From Idiomarina piscisalsi (GTDB lineage Bacteria; Pseudomonadota; Gammaproteobacteria; Enterobacterales; Alteromonadaceae): a DNA stretch of 64,000 nt. Both the position numbers and the translations under genes were made by a program. Below the pieces are notes generated by a model. That model was not told the origin of the DNA. It made no database searches and was given only the letters and a program-made list of their open reading frames with translations. The stretch spans positions 1,178,001 to 1,242,000 of the forward strand of contig NZ_CP022133.1 of assembly GCF_002211765.1 (NCBI RefSeq). The letters are read 5' to 3'. This document shows positions 17,972 through 26,023 of this stretch, in pieces. How positions within the stretch are numbered: the stretch's first letter is position 1; every line of letters starts with the position of its first letter.

Positions 17972-18693
17972 GCATTCTAATTACCGGCGCGTCGTCAGGT
18001 ATCGGCCGTCAACTGGCATTGGACTACGCCGCAAGAAGTGAACACGTCATTGTGTGTGGACGCAATCAGGAAGCACTTGAAGAAGTACAGTCTGAATACC
18101 CTGAGTTCATCGACACATTGGCGTTTGATATTACCGATAAGAACGCGACAATTGAGGCTTTGAGTAGTGTTGAGACGTTGAACCGCGTTATTTTGTGTGC
18201 CGGTGTCTGTGAGTATTTGGATACTAATAGCTTCGACGCAGATATGTTTGAGCGCGTATTCCGGGTGAACGTATTTGGCACCATGAACTGCGTGGAAGCG
18301 GCGTTACCGAAAATGGCGCAGGGCTCAAAGCTTGTCATTGTGGATAGTTTGGCACGGTTGCTGCCCTTCACCAAAGCACAGGCTTACGGTGGCTCGAAAG
18401 CGGCCATGCACTACATTACGCGCAGCCTGGAAGTGGATCTGAAAAAACGCGGTATTCGAGTGCAAAGTGTTTCCCCCGGTTTTGTTAAAACACCGATGAC
18501 CGACGCAAACGACTTTGAAATGCCAATGCGCGTTACCGTAGAAACCGCATCGAAAGCCATTATTAACGGCATTGACAAAAACAAAAGAGATATCGCATTT
18601 CCGAAGCTTTTCAGTGGTATGCTCAAGTTTATGGGACTTCTTCCGGAAGGCATGCAAGTGAAGCTTTCCGAATACATGGCAAGGAAGCAGTAA
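17968..18693 (+). CDS. Short-chain dehydrogenase/reductase
   Basis: A 241-residue classical SDR. The cofactor motif TGASSGIG is at residues about 6-13, 'CAGVCEY' replaces the usual NNAG, and the catalytic Ser-Tyr-Lys is visible as 'VDSLARL' and 'YGGSK' (Y-x3-K). 'SPGFVKTPMTD' is the usual post-catalytic motif. Basic residues after the glycine motif (CGRNQ) suggest NADP(H). The substrate is unknown; in this operon a lipid-linked alcohol or ketone is possible. It starts in an ATGA overlap with the NTF2-like gene and ends with the flavoprotein gene starting at the next base. Confidence 0.9.
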   Translation: MSILITGASSGIGRQLALDYAARSEHVIVCGRNQEALEEVQSEYPEFIDTLAFDITDKNATIEALSSVETLNRVILCAGVCEYLDTNSFDADMFERVFRVNVFGTMNCVEAALPKMAQGSKLVIVDSLARLLPFTKAQAYGGSKAAMHYITRSLEVDLKKRGIRVQSVSPGFVKTPMTDANDFEMPMRVTVETASKAIINGIDKNKRDIAFPKLFSGMLKFMGLLPEGMQVKLSEYMARKQ

Positions 18694-19968
18694 ATGAAAA
18701 TTGCAGTTATAGGTAGTGGTATTGCAGGGCTAACCTGTGCCTATTATTTAAGTCGAGAACATGAAGTCAGTGTGTTTGAGAAGAGAGACCGCATTGGCGG
18801 GCACACCTGCACTAATGACGTAAAAGTCAATAATACGATGTACGCGGTGGATACCGGTTTTATTGTTTTTAATGACAAAACGTATCCACGCTTTAAGCGG
18901 TTATTGCGGGAGTTAAAAGTGGCGTGGCGAGACACTGAAATGAGTTTCAGTGTGACTGATCCCGAATCGGGGCTTGAATACAACGGTCACAATTTAAACA
19001 CACTGTTTGCGCAACGCAGTAATCTTTTCAGCCCTAAGTTTTACCGTCTGGTGTCGGGTATATTGGCCTTTAATAAAGCGGCCAAAAAAGCGTATGAGCA
19101 AGACAGCGAGACGCTTGATAAAGTCACTTTGGGCGAGTTTTTAAGCAAAAACGATATTCCACGGGCAGTGTCGGACTATTACCTGCTACCCATGGTGTCG
19201 GCCATTTGGTCGTCTACACTGGCCGACGCAGAAGCGTTCCCGTTAGGATTTTTTCTGCGCTTTTTTAATAATCACGGTTTGTTAAACGTGAGCGACAGAC
19301 CGCAATGGCATACGCTTGTTGGTGGTTCAAAAGCCTATATTCCCATGCTCACAGAGCCTTATGCAGAGCGTATACACTTGGGCAGCGAAATTACCGCGGT
19401 CACGCGTCAGTCCGATCAGGTGACACTGACGTTTTCTGACGGCAAACAACAGTTTTTCGATGAGGTTGTTTTTGCCTGTCACAGCAACCAGACATTGCAA
19501 TTACTGGGTGACGCAACTGACGATGAAAAAGTGATTCTCGGTGGTATTCCTTATCAACCGAATGAAGTGGTGCTGCATACCGATACCGCTTTGTTACCGA
19601 AGAAAAAGCGTGCCTGGGCTAGCTGGAACTATTTACTGAGAACCGATGAGGGGGCTGAACAGCAGCCCAGCTCTGTGACCTACAACATGAATATTCTTCA
19701 GGGTATTCAATGCGAGGATACCTTGTGTGTAACGCTCAACAACACGTCAATGATAGACGCTGAGAAGATCATAAAAACCATGACATTTGACCATCCACAA
19801 TATTCAGTGTCGTCAATGAAAGCTCGCGGGCAGCGCGACAGAATTTGTGGTAAGCGCAATACGCATTTTTGTGGCGCATATTGGTACAACGGGTTTCACG
19901 AAGACGGGGTGCGCAGCGCCATCGACGTTGTTAACCGCTTGAATAGCGAGCAGGTTCCCAATCAATGA
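18694..19968 (+). CDS. FAD-dependent oxidoreductase (flavin amine-oxidase/desaturase-like)
   Basis: A 424-residue flavoprotein. The N-terminal dinucleotide motif [14 protein letters not shown] and '[12 protein letters not shown]' bind FAD; a second family motif, '[26 protein letters not shown]', near the C-terminus closes the FAD site. Relatives are annotated as NAD/FAD-binding proteins or amine oxidases and nearly always lie beside DUF1365 and Cfa-like genes. In R. sphaeroides related genes of the RpoE/ChrR regulon take part in making methylated and furan fatty acids, so a role in oxidising a lipid acyl chain is likely here. The ATG begins directly after the SDR stop. Confidence 0.88.
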   Translation: MKIAVIGSGIAGLTCAYYLSREHEVSVFEKRDRIGGHTCTNDVKVNNTMYAVDTGFIVFNDKTYPRFKRLLRELKVAWRDTEMSFSVTDPESGLEYNGHNLNTLFAQRSNLFSPKFYRLVSGILAFNKAAKKAYEQDSETLDKVTLGEFLSKNDIPRAVSDYYLLPMVSAIWSSTLADAEAFPLGFFLRFFNNHGLLNVSDRPQWHTLVGGSKAYIPMLTEPYAERIHLGSEITAVTRQSDQVTLTFSDGKQQFFDEVVFACHSNQTLQLLGDATDDEKVILGGIPYQPNEVVLHTDTALLPKKKRAWASWNYLLRTDEGAEQQPSSVTYNMNILQGIQCEDTLCVTLNNTSMIDAEKIIKTMTFDHPQYSVSSMKARGQRDRICGKRNTHFCGAYWYNGFHEDGVRSAIDVVNRLNSEQVPNQ

Positions 19969-19981
19969 AAAGTGGCATTTA

Positions 19982-20683
19982 TTGGGGGATCTATTCCACG
20001 CCCGATACAAACCTAAAAAGCATGAGTTCCATTATAAATTCTTTCAGTGGGCAATTGATTTGTCGGAGCTGAAAGAGGCTCATCAGTTGAGTCGTTGGTT
20101 TTCGTGTAAAGGTTTTGCTCCGCTGTGGTTTCGGCGAAAAGACTACCTTAAAAAAGAGCCCGGCACTTTACATGAGGCAGCGCTGTCTAAAATGTCAGCG
20201 CTGGCGGGCAGAAAGCTAGATGGCCGGGTTATGTTTGTCGGCAACATTCGGACCTTCGGTCTGTTTTTCAGCCCGATTAACCTTTATTTTTTAGAGCAGC
20301 AGGGCTCTTATACCTATATGCTGGCTGAAGTCAGCAATACCCCCTGGCTGCAGAGGCATTATTATTTAGTCGATTTAGGCGAAAAGGAACCCACAAGCCA
20401 AAAGGTGTTTCACGTATCACCTTTTAACCCCATCGATATGACCTACCACTGGCGCATCATGCCGCCGGCAGAAAAACTGTTTGTGCAAATAAGTGCGCAT
20501 CAGGAAGAAAAGGACTTTGTGGCCGGTATGAATTTATTACGTTCTTCGCTAAACCAAGAAAGTATCCATAGCGTATTAAAGAAAACGCCTGTTATGGCTT
20601 TGAAAATAATCGGCGGTATTTATTGGGAAGCGTTAAAGCTATTTATAAAGCGGGTACCGTTCTACGGTCATCCAGGAAAATAA
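19982..20683 (+). CDS. DUF1365 family protein, apparent 5' frameshift
   Basis: A DUF1365 protein of about 233 residues as an open frame from TTG 19982; the family has no proven reaction. The conserved '[17 protein letters not shown]' and '[15 protein letters not shown]' motifs are present. The natural start should be ATG 19965, which overlaps the upstream stop as ATGA and encodes MKSGIYWG, exactly the family N-terminus, but in a different frame. One G is missing from the run at 19984-19988 (five G; six would join MKSGIYWG to DLFHARY). Either this is a sequencing/assembly error, a real deletion with start from TTG, or slippage in the G-run. The rest of the gene is intact. Confidence 0.82.
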   Translation: MGDLFHARYKPKKHEFHYKFFQWAIDLSELKEAHQLSRWFSCKGFAPLWFRRKDYLKKEPGTLHEAALSKMSALAGRKLDGRVMFVGNIRTFGLFFSPINLYFLEQQGSYTYMLAEVSNTPWLQRHYYLVDLGEKEPTSQKVFHVSPFNPIDMTYHWRIMPPAEKLFVQISAHQEEKDFVAGMNLLRSSLNQESIHSVLKKTPVMALKIIGGIYWEALKLFIKRVPFYGHPGK

Positions 20684-20703
20684 TCTTAGTAAAGGAAAGT
20701 ATT

Positions 20704-21939
20704 ATGCCTGGCAGTGAAGTGGCATTGGAAACTCAAGTTCAGCGCGGGTTTTGGAATAATCAATTTCGCAACGTGGCGTTTACGTTATTACGCCATTTAA
20801 AAAAAGGCGAGTTGGTTATCGCCGAGAACGGACGCACGATAGAGCGTTTTGGTGAGAAAAACGCTGACTTAAGCGCGACAATTAACGTGCTGTCCGCAGA
20901 CTTTTATCGCCGCTTAGTGACCGGTGGAAGCATAGGTGCGGCCGAGCTTTATATTGATAGGAGTTGGGAAACCGATGACTTAACGTCCGTTATTCGCGTG
21001 TTTGCCCGTAACCTGCCCGCACTGGACAAGCTTGAAACGCGGCTGGCGTGGCTTACGTACCCGTTTAATAAATACCAACATTGGTCAAACCGAAACCATA
21101 AGTCACAAGCAAAGAAAAACATTTCGGCTCACTATGACTTGGGTAACGAACTGTACACTCGTTTTCTGGATGACGCGATGCAGTACTCCAGTGCGTTATT
21201 TTTAAGTGAAGAAGACACCTTAGATACCGCGCAGCAAAACAAAATGAAACGTCTGTGCGACGTTTTGGAGCTAAAAAAAGACGATCATTTACTGGAAATT
21301 GGTACCGGCTGGGGTGGATTGGCCGTTTTTGCGGCTAAAAATTACGGTTGCAAAGTAACCACCACGACTATTTCAGAAGAGCAGTTCGAGTATGCAAAAG
21401 CTCGGGTTGAGAAAGAAGGCTTAGAAAAGCAAGTGACTTTGCTTAAAAGCGATTATCGGGACTTAGAGGGTCAGTACGACAAGTTAGTGTCAGTTGAAAT
21501 GATAGAGGCGGTCGGTAAGCAGTATTTGCCAACCTTCTTCAAAACTTGCAACCGATTATTAAAGCCGCACGGTAAAATGGCGTTGCAGGCCATTACCATA
21601 GCGGATCAGCGTGAGAAAGCTTATGCCCGCTCTGTCGACTTTATTCAGAAGCACATATTCCCGGGTGGCTTTCTACCGTCGCTAAGCCAGATGACTCAGT
21701 TGTTTAAAAAGCATACCAACATGGTGGTCAGAGATACGTTTGACTTTGGTCTAAGCTACGCGAGAACGCTGAATATCTGGGCGGAGAACTTTAATGCAAA
21801 GGCAGATGAGTTAGCCAAGTTTGGTTATGACGAGCGTTTCTCAAGACTGTGGAACTATTACTTCAGTTATTGCGAAGGTGGCTTCTTGGAAAAGCGCGTG
21901 TCGGTCGTGCAAGTTGTTGCGGACAAGAGTCAGCTTTAA
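20704..21939 (+). CDS. cfa: Cyclopropane-fatty-acid-phospholipid synthase-family methyltransferase
   Basis: A 411-residue SAM-dependent enzyme that adds a methylene or methyl group to the double bond of membrane phospholipid acyl chains. The N-terminal lipid-binding region (about 1-125) includes 'GGSIGAAELYIDRSWETDDL'. The catalytic domain carries the SAM motif 'LEIGTGWGGLAVFAA', the Cfa-typical 'NISAHYDLGNELYTRFLDD', 'SVEMIEAVG' and 'IFPGGFLPS'. It may make cyclopropane or methylated acyl chains; sequence alone does not decide. Start is ATG 20704 with AAAGGAAAG upstream. It directly follows the DUF1365 gene, a pairing seen in RpoE/ChrR-type regulons. Confidence 0.93.
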   Translation: MPGSEVALETQVQRGFWNNQFRNVAFTLLRHLKKGELVIAENGRTIERFGEKNADLSATINVLSADFYRRLVTGGSIGAAELYIDRSWETDDLTSVIRVFARNLPALDKLETRLAWLTYPFNKYQHWSNRNHKSQAKKNISAHYDLGNELYTRFLDDAMQYSSALFLSEEDTLDTAQQNKMKRLCDVLELKKDDHLLEIGTGWGGLAVFAAKNYGCKVTTTTISEEQFEYAKARVEKEGLEKQVTLLKSDYRDLEGQYDKLVSVEMIEAVGKQYLPTFFKTCNRLLKPHGKMALQAITIADQREKAYARSVDFIQKHIFPGGFLPSLSQMTQLFKKHTNMVVRDTFDFGLSYARTLNIWAENFNAKADELAKFGYDERFSRLWNYYFSYCEGGFLEKRVSVVQVVADKSQL

Positions 21940-21963
21940 TTAAGACCTGGGCGGAAGGTATTT

Positions 21964-22464
21964 ATGCACAAGATTATTAGTTTTGTTCTGTTCAATGGTA
22001 TTTGGTTCAGCGCGGTTGTAGGACGTGGTGATTACCTTTGGCTGACAGTTGCGTTAGTGCTGATACAAGTCGTCTATAGCTTGCGTATTGGCAATACTCA
22101 CTGGACAGTTATGGCTCGCTTGTTTGCGGTGGGCCTTTTATTGGAAGCTATCAGCATTAGTTTGGGCGTCATTGATTTCGAAGGTGGTTACTTTCCACTA
22201 TGGCTCGCTCTATTGTGGCTTGGTTTTGCAGCCATGGCACCAGTTGCTCTTGACTGGCTGGCAAAAAAGGCGTGGTTGGCGTTGATCGCGGGAGCAGTTT
22301 CAGGACCGGTGACTTATATGACCGGCGTTCAGTTTGGTGCCGCCACTATTGAGTCAACGCTGTTAACGGTGGTGACCTATGCCGCTGTCTGGTCATTGAT
22401 GATGGGCTACTTTGTCTATCTTATGACGTCTAAGCCTAATGAACGTAAGGAGATATTGCCATGA
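21964..22464 (+). CDS. DUF2878 family membrane protein
   Basis: A 166-residue inner-membrane protein with about five hydrophobic segments, covering most of its length (for example 'YLWLTVALVLIQVVYSL' and 'LALLWLGFAAMAPVAL'). It belongs to DUF2878, whose function is unknown and whose genes commonly sit next to cfa in gammaproteobacteria. There is no soluble domain. GGAAGG lies before the ATG, and its end overlaps the next gene by four bases (ATGA). Confidence 0.82.
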   Translation: MHKIISFVLFNGIWFSAVVGRGDYLWLTVALVLIQVVYSLRIGNTHWTVMARLFAVGLLLEAISISLGVIDFEGGYFPLWLALLWLGFAAMAPVALDWLAKKAWLALIAGAVSGPVTYMTGVQFGAATIESTLLTVVTYAAVWSLMMGYFVYLMTSKPNERKEILP

Positions 22465-22979
22465 AACGTTTTCTGACAGCTGCATTGACGCTGCTATTAA
22501 GTGCCGTGAATGCTTCTGCGTTGGCGGCCAGTTGCGAGGCGTCGGTGCCCGGGGACTTTTCTAAAGTGGGTGAAACCCGGCTCAGTGTTTTGTTTTGGGA
22601 TGTCTATGATGCAGCGCTTTATAGCCCATCGGGTGCGTATGAAAAAAGTGAACGTCAGGCGCTCAAGCTGAATTATTTGCGCGATATTGACGCCGATGAG
22701 CTCATCGAAACCACTGAAGAAGAATGGCAAAAATTGGAGTTGGACGCTTCAGAGCATGATGAATGGTTAGCAAAATTAAAGGCTATCTGGCCGGACATTA
22801 AAGAGGGCGACTGCCTTCTTCTGGTGGAAAGTGATAACGGCTATGCAGAGTTTTATCAGGGCGAAGATCTGTTAGGCACAGTTGAGAGCCAGGCGTTTAC
22901 CGATCAGTTTCTAGCGATATGGTTGTCTCCGGAAAGTCGCTTCAAAGAAGAGCGTAACGAACTTGTGGGAGCAAAATAA
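22461..22979 (+). CDS. Exported chalcone-isomerase-like protein
   Basis: A 172-residue protein with a cleavable signal peptide (residues 1-about 22, hydrophobic core 'FLTAALTLLLSAVNAS', probable cut after ALA/A). The mature part fits the bacterial chalcone-isomerase-like family: 'VGETRLSVLFWDVYDAALYSPSG' and 'LKLNYLRDIDADELIETTEEEW' are the conserved blocks. Plant relatives include fatty-acid-binding proteins as well as the isomerase, so binding a fatty acid in the periplasm is plausible in this lipid-linked operon. No enzymatic evidence can be read from sequence. It overlaps its neighbours by four bases upstream and one downstream. Confidence 0.82.
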   Translation: MKRFLTAALTLLLSAVNASALAASCEASVPGDFSKVGETRLSVLFWDVYDAALYSPSGAYEKSERQALKLNYLRDIDADELIETTEEEWQKLELDASEHDEWLAKLKAIWPDIKEGDCLLLVESDNGYAEFYQGEDLLGTVESQAFTDQFLAIWLSPESRFKEERNELVGAK

Positions 22980-23509
22980 TGGTTAAGTTAATAAAAGTAC
23001 TTGTTCTGGTCAGTGTTGCTGCCTTGTTAGCCGCTTGCTCAACTAGCATAGACACTTACAAGTCAGCCAAGCCTGTATTAAAGCTCGAAGAGTTTTTTAA
23101 AGGCGACTTAGTGGCTTATGGCATGGTTCAGGACTACAGCGGTGAAGTGATACAACGCTTCACTGTTGAAATGACTGGAACCTGGGACGGTAACGAAGGG
23201 AAGCTAGACGAATATTTTACCTACGCCGACGGCCGTGAACAGCGTCGTATTTGGTACATTACCAAAACCGGTGAAAACAGTTATGAAGGGCGAGCCGATG
23301 ACGTTGAGGGCGTGGCAAAAGGTACAACCGCAGGTAACGTTCTTAACTGGGAGTATCAGTTAGAAGTACAAATGGACGGCGAGCCTCTGGTACTGACTTT
23401 AGATGACTGGCTGTATTTGGTTGATGAAGATAATATGATCAACCGTACCAACATGTATAAGTGGGGCATTCCGGTTGGTGAAATCACGCTTTATATTGGT
23501 AAAAAATAA
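22979..23509 (+). CDS. DUF3833 family lipoprotein
   Basis: A 176-residue lipoprotein with lipobox LAAC (Cys20) and residues Ser-Thr after it, predicting outer-membrane sorting. The mature domain 'LEEFFKGDLVAYGMVQDYSGEVIQRFTVEMTGTWDGNEGKLDE' is the DUF3833 signature and looks like a small beta-barrel or lipocalin-like fold. Function is unknown. It is the last gene of the operon that starts at 15178; its ATG overlaps the preceding stop (TAATG). Its position suggests binding or moving a modified lipid in the envelope. Confidence 0.82.
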   Translation: MVKLIKVLVLVSVAALLAACSTSIDTYKSAKPVLKLEEFFKGDLVAYGMVQDYSGEVIQRFTVEMTGTWDGNEGKLDEYFTYADGREQRRIWYITKTGENSYEGRADDVEGVAKGTTAGNVLNWEYQLEVQMDGEPLVLTLDDWLYLVDEDNMINRTNMYKWGIPVGEITLYIGKK

Positions 23510-23587
23510 AGGTTAAGAAACCCTGTCATAAGCCGATAACAAACGTATAATGCACGTTAGTGTTAAACTGTAATCTGGGAATCGGCT

Positions 23588-23845
23588 GTGGCAATTAATT
23601 ATCCGTCATTTACCTACAATAACCCGCGTATTCAGGGGCAAACAGTATTTATCAAGCGAGGCCCTCATCAGGGCAAGCTTGGCATTATTGCTAAGGTCAT
23701 GGATAACGAGCGTTATTTAGTGTCACAGGCAGATTTTGGCTCTGAGCAAGTCATTTTCAAACGCAGCGACTTTTTGGTGCATCGTTACCGAAAAATTAAG
23801 GTGCCGATTGACCGTGTGGCGGGCAAAAATCCAGACGTTCTGTAA
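23588..23845 (+). CDS. Small protein with a KOW-like motif, function unknown
   Basis: An 85-residue protein starting at GTG 23588. Residues about 18-45 (TVFIKRGPHQGKLGIIAKV and following) look like a KOW motif, the RNA-binding loop found in NusG and several ribosomal proteins: V-x-I-x-x-G-P-x-x-G-x-x-G. The rest is basic ('HRYRKIKVPIDRV'). I do not recognise a named family. It stands alone between the stress operon and a bidirectional terminator. The alternative, that the ORF is spurious, is unlikely given the coherent motif and terminator. Confidence 0.65.
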   Translation: MAINYPSFTYNNPRIQGQTVFIKRGPHQGKLGIIAKVMDNERYLVSQADFGSEQVIFKRSDFLVHRYRKIKVPIDRVAGKNPDVL

Positions 23846-23865
23846 TAGATAATGTATTAAATAAT

Positions 23866-23894
23866 AAAAAAGCGACATTGAATGTCGCTTTTTT
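23866..23894. terminator. Bidirectional intrinsic terminator
   Basis: AGCGACATT/AATGTCGCT stem (23871-23879, 23881-23889; the innermost pairs form the loop) with five A on the left and a T-run on the right. It serves the KOW-like gene (plus strand) and the convergent lysine-rich gene (minus strand). Confidence 0.85.
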
Positions 23895-23914
23895 ATTGGG
23901 TTAGAGCGCTGTGT

Positions 23915-24331
23915 TTATGCGCTACCGCGGGGTAGACGGCAGTCAGTGCCTTTGTCATCTAATTTCTGTTTCCACAGTTCTTTCGCAGTTAAGCCACCAG
24001 AGTTTGATTTTTTAACAGCAGGCTTTTTCGCGGCCGCTTTTTTAGGAGTCTCTTTCTTAGTAGCGCTTTTCTTAGGGGCTGCTTTTTTGCTTTCAGACTT
24101 AGTTTCCGTCTTTTTCGCCGTTGCCTTTTTAGGCGCGGCTTTCTCAGCTTTAGCCGATTTACCTTTCGCTAACGCTTTGGCTTCTTCGTCAAGCTGGGCC
24201 AAGCGGACGTTTTTGCCACCATCAACGCTGTACCAACCGTTGCTTGCTTCAATTTTTGGCTTTTTACCATGAGCTTTTTCGTAAGCTTCGGTATATTCCG
24301 CCAGTACCTTTTCTTTATCCAGTTTGCTCAT
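23915..24331 (-). CDS. Lysine/alanine-rich histone-H1-like protein
   Basis: A 138-residue protein in three parts. Residues 1-about 52 form an ordered segment with 'EKVLAEYTEAYEKAHGKKPKIEASNGWYSVDGGKNVRL'. Residues about 55-112 are a low-complexity tail of AAPKK, ATAKK and KKAAAKK repeats, closely resembling histone H1 and bacterial H1-like proteins such as AlgP. A short C-terminal block 'GLTAKELWKQKLDDKGTDCRLPRGSA' follows. The tail should be disordered and bind DNA or RNA non-specifically; nucleoid association is an inference. It is monocistronic and ends at the shared terminator. Confidence 0.7.
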   Translation of the reverse strand: MSKLDKEKVLAEYTEAYEKAHGKKPKIEASNGWYSVDGGKNVRLAQLDEEAKALAKGKSAKAEKAAPKKATAKKTETKSESKKAAPKKSATKKETPKKAAAKKPAVKKSNSGGLTAKELWKQKLDDKGTDCRLPRGSA

Positions 24332-24470
24332 GCAAATTTTCCTTTATTCAAGGGTTACTTTAAAACTCTGCTTAAAAAAGCTTCACACTTTGTTTATACC
24401 GTTTTTTCGGATTATTGTCTAATTTACGTTAATATAACGTTTTTTCAGGCCTTTTAAGCGAGAAAGCAGT

Positions 24471-25232
24471 ATGACAGTTAAGCGTTCTGAACTTCACCAG
24501 TATTTAAATTCGTATTTAAACAGTGGAGCAATAAAAGATTATTGCCCAAACGGGTTACAGGTGGAGGGTACCGAATCTATTGGTAAAGTCATTACTGGAG
24601 TGACAGCGTGTCAGGCGCTCATAGATAAGGCCGTGGAAGAGCAGGCCGATGCTATTCTCGTGCATCATGGTTATTTCTGGAAGGGGGAACCTGAGCCTAT
24701 AACCGGCATGAAAAAAAACCGTATAAAGCAATTGCTGAAGCACGACATTAACTTGTTTGCCTATCACTTACCGCTCGATGTTCATTCTGAGGTAGGTAAT
24801 AACGCTCAGTTAGCAAAGCTGATGGGGTGGCAAATGGATGGGCCGGTCGACTCGAGTGACCCGGCGTGTCCTTTAGTGATTGGTTCGGTAAGTGAATCAA
24901 TGACAGGGCAGCTATTCGCAAATGAACTTGAGAGCAAATTACAACGCCCACTCACGTGCTGGGTAGAGCCGACTCGCCCTATTCAGAGATTAGCTTGGTG
25001 TACCGGCGGTGGGCAAGGCTTTATCGACAGGGCCGCCGCATTGGGCGTCGACGCTTTTATTACTGGCGAGGTCTCAGAGCCGACAATTCATAGCGCTCGC
25101 GAGCAGGGTATTGGTTTTTATGCCGCAGGGCATCATGCCACTGAGCGTTATGGCGCGAAAGCACTGGGTGAACATCTTGCTGGCAAGTTTGGTTTGGATG
25201 TACGCTTTATCGATATAGACAGTCCGGCCTAG
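24471..25232 (+). CDS. Nif3-like dinuclear metal-centre protein (YbgI family)
   Basis: A 253-residue member of the NIF3/YbgI family, hexameric proteins with a two-metal centre. The metal-binding 'DAILVHHGYFWKGEP' (His-His), 'AYHLPLDVHSEVGNN' (His, Asp) and 'AGHHATERYGAK' (His, Glu) motifs are complete. Relatives have been called GTP cyclohydrolase I type 2, but the physiological reaction is not settled. cmoM starts 11 bases after it, suggesting co-transcription. Confidence 0.92.
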   Translation: MTVKRSELHQYLNSYLNSGAIKDYCPNGLQVEGTESIGKVITGVTACQALIDKAVEEQADAILVHHGYFWKGEPEPITGMKKNRIKQLLKHDINLFAYHLPLDVHSEVGNNAQLAKLMGWQMDGPVDSSDPACPLVIGSVSESMTGQLFANELESKLQRPLTCWVEPTRPIQRLAWCTGGGQGFIDRAAALGVDAFITGEVSEPTIHSAREQGIGFYAAGHHATERYGAKALGEHLAGKFGLDVRFIDIDSPA

Positions 25233-25243
25233 GCGATGCATGA

Positions 25244-26023
25244 ATGAACAACGAAAAACGTCAACGTGGCGACTTTAGTGGTATTAGCAAAAAGTTTTCT
25301 AAGAACATTTATGACAGCACAAAAGGGCGCTTGAGAATGGCGGTTCTCAAAAGAGATTTACAGCCTTTTTTGAGCGGTCAGCCGCGTCACGTGTTGGATG
25401 TCGGCGCGGGCCTTGGTCAGGCGAACGAGTGGTTTTTAGAAAGAGGCTTCGATGTGTTGCATACGGACATTTCTGAAGAAATGGTTGAAGCAGCTCGGCT
25501 GCGTCATGAAGAGCTCGGGTTAGCCGGTAACTGCCGCTACCAAATTGCCGATTTAGCGACGTTAGCAAGTAATGAAAGCCAATTTCCAATAGTGCTTTGC
25601 CACGCAGTTTTGGAATGGGTGCCAGATGCCGAAACAGCATTGGCTCAATTGAATGCGTTGCTAGAGCCGGGCGGTACACTTTCACTGATGTTTTACAACC
25701 GTAATGCCAAACTGTTTGCTAATGCGGTTTACGGTAACTTTGATTATATCGAGCGAGGCTTAAAGGTGAAAAAAACGGTGCGGTTAAGTCCGCAGAACCC
25801 GTTGGTGCCGGAAGAGGTTGAAAACATCGTGCATAAGCTTGGGCTGGAAGTGACCCAAAAAACCGGGGTTCGTTGCTTTCATGACTATTTGAGAAACCTT
25901 GATGATCAGCAGCGTTTCGACGAGCTGCTCGCCATTGAATTGAAATATAACCAGCAACCCCCTTATCGCGACTTGGGGCGCTACCAACATTGGTTGATAA
26001 GAAAACCGGAGAACGAACAATGA
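25244..26023 (+). CDS. cmoM: tRNA 5-carboxymethoxyuridine methyltransferase CmoM
   Basis: A 259-residue SAM-dependent methyltransferase related to E. coli CmoM (formerly SmtA), which methylates cmo5U34 of some tRNAs to mcmo5U. Evidence: 'FSKNIYDSTKGRLRMAVLKRDL' near the N-terminus, SAM motif 'VLDVGAGLGQANEWF', 'LCHAVLEWVPD', 'GGTLSLMFYNRNA', 'GNFDYIERGLKVKKTVRLSP' and 'KTGVRCFHDYLR', all in the order seen in CmoM. It overlaps the next gene as ATGA. Confidence 0.92.
   Translation: MNNEKRQRGDFSGISKKFSKNIYDSTKGRLRMAVLKRDLQPFLSGQPRHVLDVGAGLGQANEWFLERGFDVLHTDISEEMVEAARLRHEELGLAGNCRYQIADLATLASNESQFPIVLCHAVLEWVPDAETALAQLNALLEPGGTLSLMFYNRNAKLFANAVYGNFDYIERGLKVKKTVRLSPQNPLVPEEVENIVHKLGLEVTQKTGVRCFHDYLRNLDDQQRFDELLAIELKYNQQPPYRDLGRYQHWLIRKPENEQ

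Noticed and set aside
23946..24272. A 108-codon hydrophobic frame opposite the lysine-rich gene
   Set aside because: It is the antisense of AAA/GCN codons (giving Phe/Ala/Leu) and mirrors the repeats; the minus-strand gene has the ribosome site and terminator.
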